A stretch of 64,000 bases of DNA, taken from assembly GCA_002708905.1 (NCBI GenBank), contig PAPM01000035.1, positions 248,001 to 312,000 of the forward strand, written 5' to 3'. Below the pieces are notes generated by a model. It saw only the letters and a list, made by a program, of their open reading frames with translations, did not search any database and was not told the DNA's origin. The translations under genes were made by a program, and so were the position numbers. This DNA comes from Pseudomonadales bacterium. Lineage in GTDB: Bacteria; Pseudomonadota; Gammaproteobacteria; Pseudomonadales; Ketobacteraceae. The first letter of the stretch is position 1, and each line of letters begins with the position of its first letter. This document shows positions 8,409 through 18,334 of this stretch, piece after piece.

Positions 8409-9479
8409 ATGACGGTGTTGCATCGCTTCTTCAACAGGCTTTGGTATCAGGGGCATCCCCTCGCCTGGGTATTCTGGCCGCTTTCAGCTTTGTTTTCCTG
8501 GCTTGCTGAGCGACGCCGCAATCAATACCTGTTAGGAAAAAAACCAGCCTATCATCCCGAAATCCCGGTCATTGTGGTGGGAAACATCAGTATTGGAGGA
8601 ACCGGCAAAACCCCGGTCAGTATCTGGCTGATCGAGGCGCTGCAACAGCGGGGCTTTCGCCCCGGGCTGGTCAGTCGAGGTTATGGCGGCAAGGCTCCGT
8701 ATTATCCCTATTCAGTATCCGAATCTGATAGCGCTTCAGTGACGGGGGATGAGCCGCTGATGATCCGTTTGCGTACGGGCGTGCCTGTGGTGGTGGACCC
8801 GGATCGTGCGGGGGCCGTGCGCCACCTGATTGAGAATGAGCAGGTGGACGTGGTGGTCAGCGACGATGGTCTGCAACACTATCGTTTGTCTCGCACGGTT
8901 GAACTGGTGGTGGTGGATGGCGTACGCGGGTTTGGCAGCAACAAGTTGTTGCCTATGGGGCCGTTGCGGGAATCCATTGACAGACTGCGGTCTGTGGATG
9001 CCATTCTGGTCAACGGTGATCCCGGCCATGTTTCGTTGGGTCAATTAAGCAGCCTCCATAGCAAAACCTTTTCCTTTTCCTTGCAGCCGGGGGCCTGGGT
9101 GCCTCTCAATTCCGATTCAGAAGCACCATTGGAGCAGCTCGGGAGTGGTAATGCATCCACCGTCCATGGCGTCGCAGGTATCGGTAATCCGCAGCGTTTT
9201 TTCGATACCCTGAAGCAGCTGGGCATCGAGCATCAGCCCCACAGTTTTCCGGATCATTTTGACTATACCGAACTGGATCTGGAACCCTTTGAAGCGGGGT
9301 TGGTGCTGACCACGGAAAAAGACGCCGTCAAACTGCGTCGCTTTGGCCGCTTACGGGGTGCCTATTTACCGATGGATGCGCAATTTGATCCAACTGACCC
9401 ACAGCTTCGGTCCAGCCTGATCGATGTTATAATGGCGCGTCTTGAAGCGTTCAAACAACATCGCCGCCACCTGTATTGA
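8409..9479 (+). CDS. lpxK: Tetraacyldisaccharide 4'-kinase
   Basis: A 356-residue kinase that phosphorylates the 4' position of the lipid A disaccharide at the inner membrane. An N-terminal hydrophobic helix (about 15-35) is followed by the P-loop GNISIGGTGKTPVSIWL near residue 60. SRGYGGK and SDDGLQHYRL are the other LpxK signatures. Length agrees with the family. It lies 14 bp after exbD and 17 bp before kdsB. The small Trm112/YcaR gene often found between lpxK and kdsB is absent. Confidence 0.95.
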   Translation: MTVLHRFFNRLWYQGHPLAWVFWPLSALFSWLAERRRNQYLLGKKPAYHPEIPVIVVGNISIGGTGKTPVSIWLIEALQQRGFRPGLVSRGYGGKAPYYPYSVSESDSASVTGDEPLMIRLRTGVPVVVDPDRAGAVRHLIENEQVDVVVSDDGLQHYRLSRTVELVVVDGVRGFGSNKLLPMGPLRESIDRLRSVDAILVNGDPGHVSLGQLSSLHSKTFSFSLQPGAWVPLNSDSEAPLEQLGSGNASTVHGVAGIGNPQRFFDTLKQLGIEHQPHSFPDHFDYTELDLEPFEAGLVLTTEKDAVKLRRFGRLRGAYLPMDAQFDPTDPQLRSSLIDVIMARLEAFKQHRRHLY

Positions 9480-9496
9480 GATAACTAGAGATTGCC

Positions 9497-10261
9497 ATGA
9501 CAGATTATCGCGTCATTATTCCGGCCCGTTATGCTTCCACCCGCCTGCCCGGGAAACCGCTGCAGGATATTGCCGGTAAACCCATGATCCAGCGGGTTTA
9601 CGAGCAGGCTTGCCGCAGCCAGGCGAAGCAAGTGATTATTGCGACTGACGATACGCGAATTGAAGCGGCAGCAGCTGAATTCGGTGCCACAGTGGTGATG
9701 ACCCGGGCGGATCATGAGTCCGGCACAGATCGCCTGCAGGAAGTGGTCGCCAAGTTGGGCCTGGGGAGCGATGATATTGTGGTGAATGCGCAGGGGGATG
9801 AGCCGCTTATTCCGCCTGAGCTTATCGATCAGGTTGCCAATAATCTAGCTAGGTCCACGGCGGGCATATCAACTTTGAGTGAACCGGTTGATAGCATCGA
9901 AACAGTGTTTGATCCGAATGCCGTGAAAGTGGTGGCAGATGCCAATGGCTACGCACTGTACTTCAGCCGCGCCCCCATTCCTTTTGGTCGTGACCATTAT
10001 GATGTAATTAATCGCAGCGGACATCTGCCTGAGTTGATGGCGGTACAGCGGCATATTGGTATATACGGATATAGGGTCAGTTTGCTGCATGATTTTGTGC
10101 GCTGGGGCCCCTGCGCGTTGGAAAAAACCGAGTGTTTGGAACAGTTGCGAGCCATGTGGCACGGCGTGAAGATTCACGTAGAGCAAGCGGCTGTTACACC
10201 TCCCGCCGGTGTGGATACGCCGGCGGATTTAGAGCGGGTGCGGGCCCTGTTTTCCCGCTAA
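9497..10261 (+). CDS. kdsB: 3-deoxy-manno-octulosonate cytidylyltransferase
   Basis: A 254-residue cytoplasmic enzyme that makes CMP-Kdo from CTP and Kdo for the lipopolysaccharide inner core. The nucleotide-binding N-terminus [15 protein letters not shown], the segment [12 protein letters not shown] and the motif [11 protein letters not shown] are all typical. Length matches E. coli KdsB closely. It follows lpxK by 17 bp and is followed by the phosphatase gene, so Kdo activation and lipid A synthesis appear to be co-expressed. Confidence 0.96.
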   Translation: MTDYRVIIPARYASTRLPGKPLQDIAGKPMIQRVYEQACRSQAKQVIIATDDTRIEAAAAEFGATVVMTRADHESGTDRLQEVVAKLGLGSDDIVVNAQGDEPLIPPELIDQVANNLARSTAGISTLSEPVDSIETVFDPNAVKVVADANGYALYFSRAPIPFGRDHYDVINRSGHLPELMAVQRHIGIYGYRVSLLHDFVRWGPCALEKTECLEQLRAMWHGVKIHVEQAAVTPPAGVDTPADLERVRALFSR

Positions 10262-10290
10262 GGGGTAGCGGATTGGGGTAGAGGGGAACC

Positions 10291-10758
10291 ATGAAGAAAG
10301 TATTGTTTGTATGCCTTGGCAACATTTGCCGTTCGCCAACAGCCGAGGCTGTATTCCGGGCCAAAGTTAAGCAGTCCGGGCTGGAACAGGTGATTGTTCA
10401 TGATTCTTGCGGCACTGCTGGCTATCATGTTGGTGAGGCTCCCGATCGTCGAGCCACCCAAGCCGCACAGAAACGTGGTTATCCCATGTCGGATTTAAGG
10501 GGGCGCCAGGTTTGCGATGAGGACTTTGAAGAGTTCGACTACATCCTGGCGATGGACCGTTCCAATTACTCTGATCTTAAGCGCCGTGCGCCGGAACATC
10601 ACCATCCGAAGATCCAATTGTTTCTCAAGTACAGCTCCACCGATGAGCGGGAAGTCCCCGACCCCTATTATGGTGGGGCCGAGGGTTTTGATTATGTGCT
10701 TGATCTGGTGGAAGACGCCTGCGATGGTTTGCTGCAACGTTTGCAGGATGAGTTGTGA
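10291..10758 (+). CDS. Low-molecular-weight protein-tyrosine phosphatase
   Basis: A 155-residue cytoplasmic phosphatase. The active-site loop CLGNICRSPTAEAVF (C(X)5R) lies at the N-terminus and the general-acid aspartate in VPDPYYGG near residue 120. These are the two catalytic elements of the LMW-PTP family. The Pseudomonas gene at this locus is called ptpA. Its substrate is not indicated here; no capsule kinase is present. The stop overlaps the murB GTG start by 4 bp. Confidence 0.93.
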   Translation: MKKVLFVCLGNICRSPTAEAVFRAKVKQSGLEQVIVHDSCGTAGYHVGEAPDRRATQAAQKRGYPMSDLRGRQVCDEDFEEFDYILAMDRSNYSDLKRRAPEHHHPKIQLFLKYSSTDEREVPDPYYGGAEGFDYVLDLVEDACDGLLQRLQDEL

Positions 10759-11768
10759 TCCCCCTTCAGTTTAATGTTTCGCTGAAACCCTACAACACTC
10801 TGGCCGTGGATGTTGAGGCCAAAATATTCTGTGCGGTCAGTACGGTAGATGAGTTGCAGCAGGTGTTGCAAAGCCATCGAAATGAATCCCTGTTGATATT
10901 GGGTGGAGGCAGCAATCTGGTATTAACCTCCAATTTTGACGGGCTCGTGGTGCACAATCGTATCTGTGGTGTTGATGTGCTGGAGGAAACAGAAGCCAGT
11001 GTCCTGCTGCAGGTGGGAGCAGGGGAAAACTGGGACGACCTGGTAGTCGCCTGTGTGGGCCGGGGTTGGTTTGGCCTTGAGAACCTGAGCTGGATCCCTG
11101 GTTCGGTGGGAGCGGCGCCGATCCAGAATATTGGTGCTTATGGTGTCGAGCTGAAGGATGTACTGGTACAGGTGGAGACTGTGCAGTTAAGTGATTTATC
11201 TCGGCATGTGTTTACTCGCGAGCAGTGTCGGTTTGATTACCGTGATAGTGTTTTCAAACGGGAACAGAAGGGGCGTCAGGTCATCGTTGCTGTCCGGCTT
11301 AGGTTATCGAAAGCACCTAGGCTGAAATTGGATTACGGTGAGATCCGGAAAAACGCCGAACACTGGGGTTATGATTGTACCAATATGACTCCGGTGGATG
11401 TACGCGAAATTATTATACGAACCCGTTCAGAAAAGTTGCCGGACCCCGCACATTTGCCTAACGTTGGGAGTTTCTTTAAGAATCCTGTAGTGTCTCGGGC
11501 TCAGTTTGAAAAAATCCGATCCACAGATCCTGATGTTGTGGCGTATCAGCAAGAGGATGGCGTGAAACTGGCGGCTGGCTGGCTGGTCGACCAAATGGGA
11601 TTCAAGGGAAAAAGGCTGGGGCAGGCGAAAGTACATGATCGCCAGGCTCTGGTTCTGGTCAATGAAGGCTCTGATAGCAAAGATGTGATGGTACTGGCCC
11701 ATCAAATTCAGAAGTCAGTACGAGATCGCTGGGGGGTTGAGTTGGAAATTGAACCCAGTATTGTATAA
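10755..11768 (+). CDS. murB: UDP-N-acetylenolpyruvoylglucosamine reductase
   Basis: A 337-residue FAD enzyme that reduces UDP-GlcNAc-enolpyruvate to UDP-MurNAc in peptidoglycan synthesis. The FAD site ILGGGSNLVLTS lies near residue 50. The substrate region IPGSVGAAPIQNIGAYGVE is near 115, and VGSFFKNP near 235 supplies the catalytic serine. Length indicates the type I enzyme of gammaproteobacteria. It starts with GTG inside the phosphatase stop (GTGA). A bidirectional terminator separates it from rne. Confidence 0.96.
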   Translation: MIPLQFNVSLKPYNTLAVDVEAKIFCAVSTVDELQQVLQSHRNESLLILGGGSNLVLTSNFDGLVVHNRICGVDVLEETEASVLLQVGAGENWDDLVVACVGRGWFGLENLSWIPGSVGAAPIQNIGAYGVELKDVLVQVETVQLSDLSRHVFTREQCRFDYRDSVFKREQKGRQVIVAVRLRLSKAPRLKLDYGEIRKNAEHWGYDCTNMTPVDVREIIIRTRSEKLPDPAHLPNVGSFFKNPVVSRAQFEKIRSTDPDVVAYQQEDGVKLAAGWLVDQMGFKGKRLGQAKVHDRQALVLVNEGSDSKDVMVLAHQIQKSVRDRWGVELEIEPSIV

Positions 11769-11784
11769 ATGAAAATGCTGCATT

Positions 11785-11820
11785 AAAAAGCCCACCCGGC
11801 TAAAGGGTGGGCTTTTTATT
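11785..11820. terminator. Bidirectional intrinsic terminator between murB and rne
   Basis: The stem pairs AAAAAGCCCACCC with GGGTGGGCTTTTT around the 7-base loop GGCTAAA. T-rich on the plus strand and A-rich on the left, so it can end both murB and the convergent rne transcript. Confidence 0.92.
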
Positions 11821-11827
11821 TTGCCTA

Positions 11828-14743
11828 CTAGTCTTCCTTCTTCGTCACTGCCTCATTGGACGATGCCGCTTTGGCTTCTTCCTTTTGGCGACGACGAATT
11901 TCTCGAGGGTCGTTGGCTGCCCGTTGTGCCGGTTGTTCCGCTTCCGCGGCCGTTTTTTCCGCAGCGGGTTTCGGAGCAGCCGGAGTTGCTGCAACGGGTT
12001 TTGCAGTCACCGCAGCTGGCGCACTGGGAGCCGCCGGAGGCTGAGGCTTGGGTTCGGGCCTGGCTTCAGGTTTTGAAGGCTGCGGTACGCTGGCTGCAGG
12101 TGCAGGCGTTGGTGCTGCCTTGGGTGCCTGAGGCGCGGCTGGTTTCTCCACTGGTTTTTCGACCACTGTAGATTTCGCTTCCGCAGCCTGAGCGGCCGGT
12201 GCCGGCTTAGGCGCTTCCTCTTTGGGTGGTTGTGGCTTGGCAGCCTGGGCCACTGGTGCTGCTGCCTTTTCAGGTTCCGGTTTCACTTCAGTCGGCTTTG
12301 ATTCCACTGGTTTCGCGGCAGCTGGCTGATCAGTTCCCTGGGGCGCTATATGCGGTTTTGCTTCAGCGTCCTGCGTTTTAGCCCGCTCTTGCTCCGGCTG
12401 TGGCTGACGCGGTTTCTCCTGAGTCTCTGCCGCGGGAGCCGGCTTCTGCCCTGAACCCTGGGTCTCAGCCGGTTTGGGTTGCGCCCTGTTACCGGTTTCA
12501 GGTTTGCTTTCCGATACAGGTTTGCTTTCGCGGGCCGGCTTCTCACCCTGCTGAGGCTTTACGTCCGAAGGAGCTTGAGCACTGTCAGTCTGTTCCGAAG
12601 GGTTCTGTTCTCGCTCGGCAGCCTGTGCCTTGTTCTGGCGACGACGGCGACTGTCATTGGGGCTGCGACGGCGGCCCTTGCGTGCGTTACCGGAATCCTG
12701 AGCATCATCACCGCTGTCAGCTGGCTTTTGCTTGTTCTCAGTCTTTTGTTCACGGTTATCCTGCTGATCTTTCTTCTGGTTACGACCACGGCCGCGACCC
12801 TGCTTCTGATCGCGGTTTTGGTTGTCCTTGCCAGAATCCCTGTCAGTGGATTCCTTGCGCTTGTTGCGGGTGTCGGACTCTTTGTTGTCATCCTTCCCTT
12901 GCTTGTCTTCGCGCTTGTCATCACGTTTTTCATCGCGGCGATTATTGCGGTTCTTCTGGTTGCGGTTGCCGCGCTGGTTGTTGCGATTATTACGCTGATT
13001 CCGGTTTTGCTGATCGCGTTTCTGGTCCTGTTTCTGCTCTTCCTGTTCGTTGCCGCTGAACAGCTGAATAAACCAGGCAAACAAACGGGAGAAGAAGCTT
13101 GGATCTTTCTTCACGATCGGCACAGGTGCCGGGGTATTCGGCTGAATCATCTGCACCGCGGCCTGTTCCGGGCGATGGATCGGGCTTTCACCAGGGGCCA
13201 GCAGATTTTCTTCCACCTCGTCGGCAGCGTCGATCAGGTCATAGCTCGCGGTTGCTTCGCCTTCCACCTGATCACTGCGGAAACGGCTCACCTCGAAATG
13301 CGGAGTTTCCAGGTTGGGGCTGGGCAGAACCAGCACCCGCACCTTATTGCGGGCTTCAATGGCCACGATATTGTCGCGCTTTTCGTTCAGCAGGTAAGTG
13401 GCCACATTGACCGGTACCTTGGCGTGAATCTCGCTGCTATTCTCTTTCAGGGCCTCTTCTTCAATCAGGCGCATGATATTGAGAGACAGGGAGTGTAGGT
13501 CGCGGATGAAGCCGACACCGTTACAACGTGGGCAGATGTGTCCGCTGGTCTCGCCGAGTGAAGGACGCAAACGCTGACGGGATAATTCCATCAGGCCGAA
13601 GCGGGAAATGCGTCCCACCTGAACCCGCGCCCGATCCAGCTCCAGGGCGTCGCGCATGCGATTTTCCACTTCCCGCTGATTGCGGTTGGCGTTCATATCA
13701 ATGAAGTCCACCACGATCAGACCACCGATGTCCCGCAGACGCAGCTGGCGCGCGATTTCATCGGCCGCTTCCAGGTTGGTCATCAGAGCGGTTTCTTCGA
13801 TATCCGCACCCTTGGTGGCCTTGGAAGAGTTAATGTCGATAGACACCAGCGCTTCGGTGGGATCGATCACAATAGAACCGCCTGAGGGCAGTTTCACTTC
13901 CCGCTCAAAGGCGGTTTCGATCTGGGACTCGATCTGGTAGCGGTTAAACAACGGGATATTGTCGCTGTAGAGCTTGATCTTGTTTTCGTACTGGGGCATC
14001 ACCTGGCGTACGAAATTCAGCGCTTCCTGATGAACCTGTGGCGTGTCGATCAGAACTTCACCGATATCCTGACGCAGGTAGTCGCGAACGGCACGGATGA
14101 TCACGTTGCTCTCCTGATAGATCAGGAAGGGGGCTTGGCGCTTTTCCGCTGCTTCGCTAATGGAACTCCACAGGGTCAGCAGGTAATCCAGGTCCCATTG
14201 CAGTTCCTCAACGCTGCGGCCAATACCGGCAGTACGGATGATCACACCCATATCCTGGGGAATATTCAGGGCATTCATCACTTCCCGCAGGGCAGCACGT
14301 TCTTCACCATCAATGCGACGGGAAATACCACCGGCACGGGGGTTGTTCGGCATCAGAACCAGGTAACGACCGGCCAGGCTGATGAAGGTGGAAAGGGCAG
14401 CTCCTTTATTCCCACGCTCTTCCTTGCCTACCTGCAGGATGACTTCCTGACCCTCCTTGATAACATCCTTAATCGTAAAACGACCCTGGACGTCTTTAGG
14501 GCTCTTGGTGAAGTATTCCCGGGAAATTTCCTTTAAAGGCAGGAAACCGTGGCGCTCAGAACCGAAATCCACAAATGCGGCTTCCAGACTGGGTTCGATG
14601 CGGGTGATGCGACCTTTATAGATATTGGATTTTTTCTGTTCTCTAGTTCGGTGTTCGATGTCCAGATCATAAAGACGTTGGCCATCGACCAAAGCAACAC
14701 GCAACTCTTCCGAGTGGGTTGCGTTAATCAGCATTCTTTTCAT
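11828..14743 (-). CDS. rne: Ribonuclease E
   Basis: A 971-residue endoribonuclease that starts mRNA decay and processes rRNA and tRNA, and scaffolds the degradosome at the inner membrane. The catalytic half (1-520) has [18 protein letters not shown], an S1 domain with [13 protein letters not shown], the DNase I-like site around [16 protein letters not shown], and the zinc-link CPRCNGVG. Residues 530-970 are low in complexity: [12 protein letters not shown] is a likely membrane-targeting amphipathic helix, then Arg/Asn/Lys/Asp-rich RNA-binding repeats, then Pro/Ala/Lys/Glu-rich linker. The C-terminal half is expected to vary between species. A 0.9 kb gene-free leader lies upstream. Confidence 0.96.
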   Translation of the reverse strand: MKRMLINATHSEELRVALVDGQRLYDLDIEHRTREQKKSNIYKGRITRIEPSLEAAFVDFGSERHGFLPLKEISREYFTKSPKDVQGRFTIKDVIKEGQEVILQVGKEERGNKGAALSTFISLAGRYLVLMPNNPRAGGISRRIDGEERAALREVMNALNIPQDMGVIIRTAGIGRSVEELQWDLDYLLTLWSSISEAAEKRQAPFLIYQESNVIIRAVRDYLRQDIGEVLIDTPQVHQEALNFVRQVMPQYENKIKLYSDNIPLFNRYQIESQIETAFEREVKLPSGGSIVIDPTEALVSIDINSSKATKGADIEETALMTNLEAADEIARQLRLRDIGGLIVVDFIDMNANRNQREVENRMRDALELDRARVQVGRISRFGLMELSRQRLRPSLGETSGHICPRCNGVGFIRDLHSLSLNIMRLIEEEALKENSSEIHAKVPVNVATYLLNEKRDNIVAIEARNKVRVLVLPSPNLETPHFEVSRFRSDQVEGEATASYDLIDAADEVEENLLAPGESPIHRPEQAAVQMIQPNTPAPVPIVKKDPSFFSRLFAWFIQLFSGNEQEEQKQDQKRDQQNRNQRNNRNNQRGNRNQKNRNNRRDEKRDDKREDKQGKDDNKESDTRNKRKESTDRDSGKDNQNRDQKQGRGRGRNQKKDQQDNREQKTENKQKPADSGDDAQDSGNARKGRRRSPNDSRRRRQNKAQAAEREQNPSEQTDSAQAPSDVKPQQGEKPARESKPVSESKPETGNRAQPKPAETQGSGQKPAPAAETQEKPRQPQPEQERAKTQDAEAKPHIAPQGTDQPAAAKPVESKPTEVKPEPEKAAAPVAQAAKPQPPKEEAPKPAPAAQAAEAKSTVVEKPVEKPAAPQAPKAAPTPAPAASVPQPSKPEARPEPKPQPPAAPSAPAAVTAKPVAATPAAPKPAAEKTAAEAEQPAQRAANDPREIRRRQKEEAKAASSNEAVTKKED

Positions 14744-15649
14744 GCAGATTGTTATCCAGCAATCAATGCGATCAACAGCTCTGAAGACGGATTACGGGCG
14801 GGAAAGCGGAGTATCAACCGATCTGAGCAACTTCACTGCAGATCAGCGGCCTGACCCATCATAATGGCAGGCAATTGTGACAACGCGATGTCTTATTTCC
14901 ATGCATGCGTTGCGGCACACGCTGTGTCCGGCATGAATCTATTGCATCCATCACCGGTTAATTACTTTTTCGCCGGGTTGAACAGTCCTGCAAATGCTTT
15001 TGACCAGGGCTGTTCTCGTAACCTTCGTCAGGCGTGATGCTCTATTTTTGATTGCACTGTGTGATAGCGTCTGTGCAATGGACTAATCGAGCGTTTGTTT
15101 GAATCAGGCCTGACAAATAATCTTGTCTCATTCACTGTTAAACGCGTGTTTAACATTCACGCGGCTCAACCGTCGGGAGGAGCACTGCGTACCATTTACT
15201 TTTTGCTTGCGCCAATGCGTTCAGGAACGTTCTCGAAACACTCGGGTGTCGGTTACTGGTTCCACCGTGTTGGCTGGTTGCTGCAATGCAGCGATCATCT
15301 TCTGGTGAGGGTCAGCAGCCGGTCGTCTGACCGCGGTTTTAGCTGAAGCACTCACGTTGGATAATGGTTTTTTAGGTCGTGTGCGCTGCACTTCGGGTTT
15401 ACATCTCAAACTGCGAGGCAGGGAGCTGCACGACGTCTTGTGGCCTGTTGGAGCGGAGCGGGAGGATAATTAGGTGATTGCCACTATTCTGGTTAGAATA
15501 TGCGGCCCCTCCTGATCTCGGCTGCAAATGGCAGGGATCTGCAGGGAAAGTACCTGGCTATGCCGTGCCCGCCGCTTTTTAAGGCTCACCGCAATATAGC
15601 AGGAAATGTTAACCTCTTCAAACAGATAGCTATAAGTCCTTGATTCCTC
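14744..15649 (-). other. Long gene-free region, likely rne 5' leader and divergent promoters
   Basis: No convincing gene lies in this 906-bp gap between divergent rne and rluC; short reading frames lack ribosome-binding sites. E. coli rne has a 361-base leader through which RNase E controls its own mRNA, and the same divergent rne/rluC layout occurs there. Visible structure includes an 18-bp inverted repeat at 15137-15154 (GTTAAAC-GCGT-GTTTAAC). I could not place a promoter with confidence. Confidence 0.5.
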
Positions 15650-16600
15650 ATGAGCAGTAATGATAAGCGCCCATCCGTAGCCATGGTCACGGTAACAGAA
15701 GATCAGAACGGCCAAAGGCTAGACAATTTCCTGATGAGCCGCTTGAAAGGTGTACCAAAATCAGCGGTTTATCGCATGATTCGCAAAGGCGAGGTGCGGG
15801 TAAACAAGGGGCGTACCAAGCCAGATTACAAGCTTAATGTCGGGGATGTGGTGCGGGTACCGCCGGCGAGGACCAAGTCTGTTGCAGAAACCGAGCCTTT
15901 CGTGGGAGATGGCTTGAAAAGTCAGCTCGAAGACGCCATTTTGTACGAAGACGATGGCTTGATTGTGCTCAACAAGCCCAGTGGGCTGGCGGTCCATGGC
16001 GGCAGCGGGGTCAGCCTGGGGGTTATTGAGGCCTTGCGTCAGTTGCGGCCCAACCAACGTTTTCTGGAATTGGTGCATCGCCTTGACCGAGATACATCCG
16101 GCTGCCTGATGGTGGCAAAGAAACGCAGTGTGCTGAAGAAGCTCCATGACGACCTGCGTCACAGCAACATGCAGAAGACTTACCTGGCCCTTTTGTGGGG
16201 GCGCTGGAATGGTCTGGAACATCGGATTGAGGCGCCTTTGCGCAAGTTCCACCTGGCTTCCGGTGAGCGCATCGTTCGGGTGTCCACTGAGGGCAAGCCA
16301 TCCCTGACATTGTTCCGGCAACTGGAGTTGTATGACAACGCCACCCTGGTGGAAGCGAAGCCCATTACCGGCCGCACGCACCAGATTCGGGTTCATGCCC
16401 AATATGCCGGTCACCCCATCGCCGGGGATGACAAATACCTGCACCGGGAACAAGCGGCCTATTTTGAGGACAAAGGTCTCAAACGCCTGTTCCTGCACGC
16501 TGCGAGTCTGGAGTTGGAAGATGCGCAGGGACAAAAAAGGGTGTTTCACGCACCGCTTCCGGAAGCACTACAGAGCATTTTGAACGGGTTGTCGAAGTAA
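15650..16600 (+). CDS. rluC: 23S rRNA pseudouridine synthase RluC
   Basis: A 316-residue pseudouridine synthase of the RluA/RluC/RluD family. The N-terminal S4 domain (about 20-75) includes RLDNFLMSRLKGVPKS and RKGEVRVN. The catalytic motif HRLDRDTSGCL near residue 143 contains the essential aspartate, and GRTHQIRVHAQYAGHPIAGD near 245 is the other family signature. RluC modifies U955, U2504 and U2580 of 23S rRNA. Position opposite rne matches enterobacteria and Pseudomonas. The stop shares one base with the next start (TAATG). Confidence 0.94.
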   Translation: MSSNDKRPSVAMVTVTEDQNGQRLDNFLMSRLKGVPKSAVYRMIRKGEVRVNKGRTKPDYKLNVGDVVRVPPARTKSVAETEPFVGDGLKSQLEDAILYEDDGLIVLNKPSGLAVHGGSGVSLGVIEALRQLRPNQRFLELVHRLDRDTSGCLMVAKKRSVLKKLHDDLRHSNMQKTYLALLWGRWNGLEHRIEAPLRKFHLASGERIVRVSTEGKPSLTLFRQLELYDNATLVEAKPITGRTHQIRVHAQYAGHPIAGDDKYLHREQAAYFEDKGLKRLFLHAASLELEDAQGQKRVFHAPLPEALQSILNGLSK

Positions 16601-17256
16601 TGGCTGATTACAGATTAATAGTGTTCGACTGGGATGGTACCCTGATGAACTCGCTCGCGCGTATTGCCAGCTGTATGCAGGCGGCCGCCGTCGACCTGGA
16701 GATTGATCCCGCCACGGATGAGCAGGTGCATGACGTAGTGGGGTTGGCACTGGATATTGCTATCCAACGGTTGCACCCGGTTTTGGAAACCCAACAGGTG
16801 GAATTGATGAGGCAGCGTTATGCTCATCATTACGTGGCTGCAGAAGCTGCTCCCAGCCCGTTCTATGAAGGCATCCCGCAGATGCTGCAGAGCTTGAGCG
16901 AAAAGGGAACCTTACTGAGTGTGGCAACCGGCAAGAGCCGAAAAGGCTTGTCCCGGGTGTTTAATGCTCATGGTGTGGGGGCGCTTTTCCACAGCTCCCG
17001 TTGTGCCGATGAGACACGCTCCAAACCGGAGCCGGACATGTTACTGGAAATTTTGGAATTTCACGGCCTGAAACAAGACCAGGCGGTAATGGTGGGCGAT
17101 ACTGAATTTGATCTGGAAATGGCCAATCGTGCTGGAGTGGACTCCGTTGGCGTTACCTGGGGTGCCCATGATATAACTCGCCTCCTGCGCCATAATCCAA
17201 AGGTTTGTGTGGATAGCGTTGCCTCGCTATCAGATTGGTTGCACCAAGCAGTGTAA
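16600..17256 (+). CDS. HAD-superfamily phosphatase (Gph-like)
   Basis: A 218-residue hydrolase. Motif I is DWDGTLMNS at residues 9-17 with the nucleophile aspartate, motif II is the threonine in SVATGKSRKG, motif III is KPEPDM, and motif IV GDTEFDLEMANRAG has paired acids. A helical cap lies between residues 18 and 85. Members act on small phosphate esters such as phosphoglycolate; the substrate is not set by sequence alone. It follows rluC with one base of overlap and precedes sppA by 12 bp, the order seen in Pseudomonas. Confidence 0.88.
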   Translation: MADYRLIVFDWDGTLMNSLARIASCMQAAAVDLEIDPATDEQVHDVVGLALDIAIQRLHPVLETQQVELMRQRYAHHYVAAEAAPSPFYEGIPQMLQSLSEKGTLLSVATGKSRKGLSRVFNAHGVGALFHSSRCADETRSKPEPDMLLEILEFHGLKQDQAVMVGDTEFDLEMANRAGVDSVGVTWGAHDITRLLRHNPKVCVDSVASLSDWLHQAV

Positions 17257-17268
17257 GGAAAGTATTCG

Positions 17269-18267
17269 ATGACCGAAGACCAAAACAGCAATAAAAACTA
17301 TCAGCAACGCAACGATCGAGGGCGTTTCAACCGTCCCCGTTCCAGTAAGGAATGGAAGCTCCTTGAGAAGATGGTGATGTCCTCCCAGGATGAGCATCGT
17401 AAGGCCCGTCGCTGGGGGATATTCTTTAAATCCCTCACCTTTCTCTACTTGTTTATTGTGCTCATGATGTTCAACTGGAGCCCATCCGGGGTGAGTGTCG
17501 GCGATTCCCATGTGGCTTTGGTGGAATTGAAGGGTATGATTTCAGACGATGAGGACGCCAGTGCTGATCGTTTGGTGAAGGGATTGCGCGATGCTTTTGA
17601 AGCCGAGCATTCCAAAGGCATTATCATTCGTGTCAACAGTCCGGGGGGCAGTCCGGTTCAGTCCGGGTTGGTTTATCGCGAAGTTCAGCGGCTGAAAAAG
17701 AAATACCCGGAAAAGAAAGTGTATGCGGTTATTACGGATATCGGCGCATCCGGCGCTTACTACATTTCCGCCTCTGCTGACGAGATTTATGCGGACCCTG
17801 CCAGTCTGGTTGGATCTATCGGTGTAGTGAGTGATGGATTTGGTTTTGTTGGAACCATGCAGAAATTGGGTGTGGAACGCCGGGTTTATACCTCCGGAAC
17901 CAACAAAGCCATGTTGGATCCGTTCCAGCCTGAAGATCCGAAGCAGACCGAGTTCTTTGCTACCATTCTGGCGGATGTACACCAGCAGTTTATTGATGCG
18001 GTGAAAGAGGGGCGGGGAGATCGCATCAAAGATGATGATCTGGTTTTCTCCGGTCTGTTCTGGTCTGGCCGGCAAGCGCTGGAGCTTGGCTTGGTCGATG
18101 GACTTGCCAGCCCGGGGCAGGTGGCCAGGGAAATTATCGGCGAGGAAAAAATTGTCGATTACACGCCCGGTGTAAGCCCTCTGGCTGCGTTCACCAAAGG
18201 TCTGGGCGTGGCGATGGCTGATCGAGCGATGGCCGTGCTGGGGATCGGTACTGTTTCTTTGCAATGA
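17269..18267 (+). CDS. sppA: Signal peptide peptidase SppA (S49, short form)
   Basis: A 332-residue membrane-bound serine protease that degrades leftover signal peptides. A charged N-terminus is followed by one membrane helix near residues 50-66. The S49 fold shows IIIRVNSPGGSPVQSG, DIGASGAYYISASAD with the candidate nucleophile serine, GSIGVVSDGFG, and SGTNKAMLDPFQ with the candidate general-base lysine. At one S49 domain it is the SppA36K-type enzyme, half the size of the fused E. coli protein. AAGGAA precedes the ATG. It ends in a strong terminator. Confidence 0.92.
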   Translation: MTEDQNSNKNYQQRNDRGRFNRPRSSKEWKLLEKMVMSSQDEHRKARRWGIFFKSLTFLYLFIVLMMFNWSPSGVSVGDSHVALVELKGMISDDEDASADRLVKGLRDAFEAEHSKGIIIRVNSPGGSPVQSGLVYREVQRLKKKYPEKKVYAVITDIGASGAYYISASADEIYADPASLVGSIGVVSDGFGFVGTMQKLGVERRVYTSGTNKAMLDPFQPEDPKQTEFFATILADVHQQFIDAVKEGRGDRIKDDDLVFSGLFWSGRQALELGLVDGLASPGQVAREIIGEEKIVDYTPGVSPLAAFTKGLGVAMADRAMAVLGIGTVSLQ

Positions 18268-18285
18268 TATTGAGAGCTCGGAAAT

Positions 18286-18318
18286 AAAAAAGGCGCTGGT
18301 AAAAGCGCCTTTTTTATT
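18286..18318. terminator. Bidirectional intrinsic terminator after sppA
   Basis: AAAAAAGGCGC pairs perfectly with GCGCCTTTTTT around an 8-base loop. It serves sppA on the plus strand and the convergent TetR gene on the minus strand. Confidence 0.92.
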
Positions 18319-18334
18319 TGGTGTGGCGATGGAC

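Noticed and set aside
12479-13498. 339-codon hydrophobic open frame opposite rne
   Set aside because: It mirrors the Arg/Asn/Lys-rich repeats of RNase E. The apparent membrane helices are an artefact of reading AAG/GAC-rich DNA backwards.
15095-15346. 83-codon open frame in the rne leader region
   Set aside because: No ribosome-binding site and no protein-like composition; more likely leader or promoter DNA.
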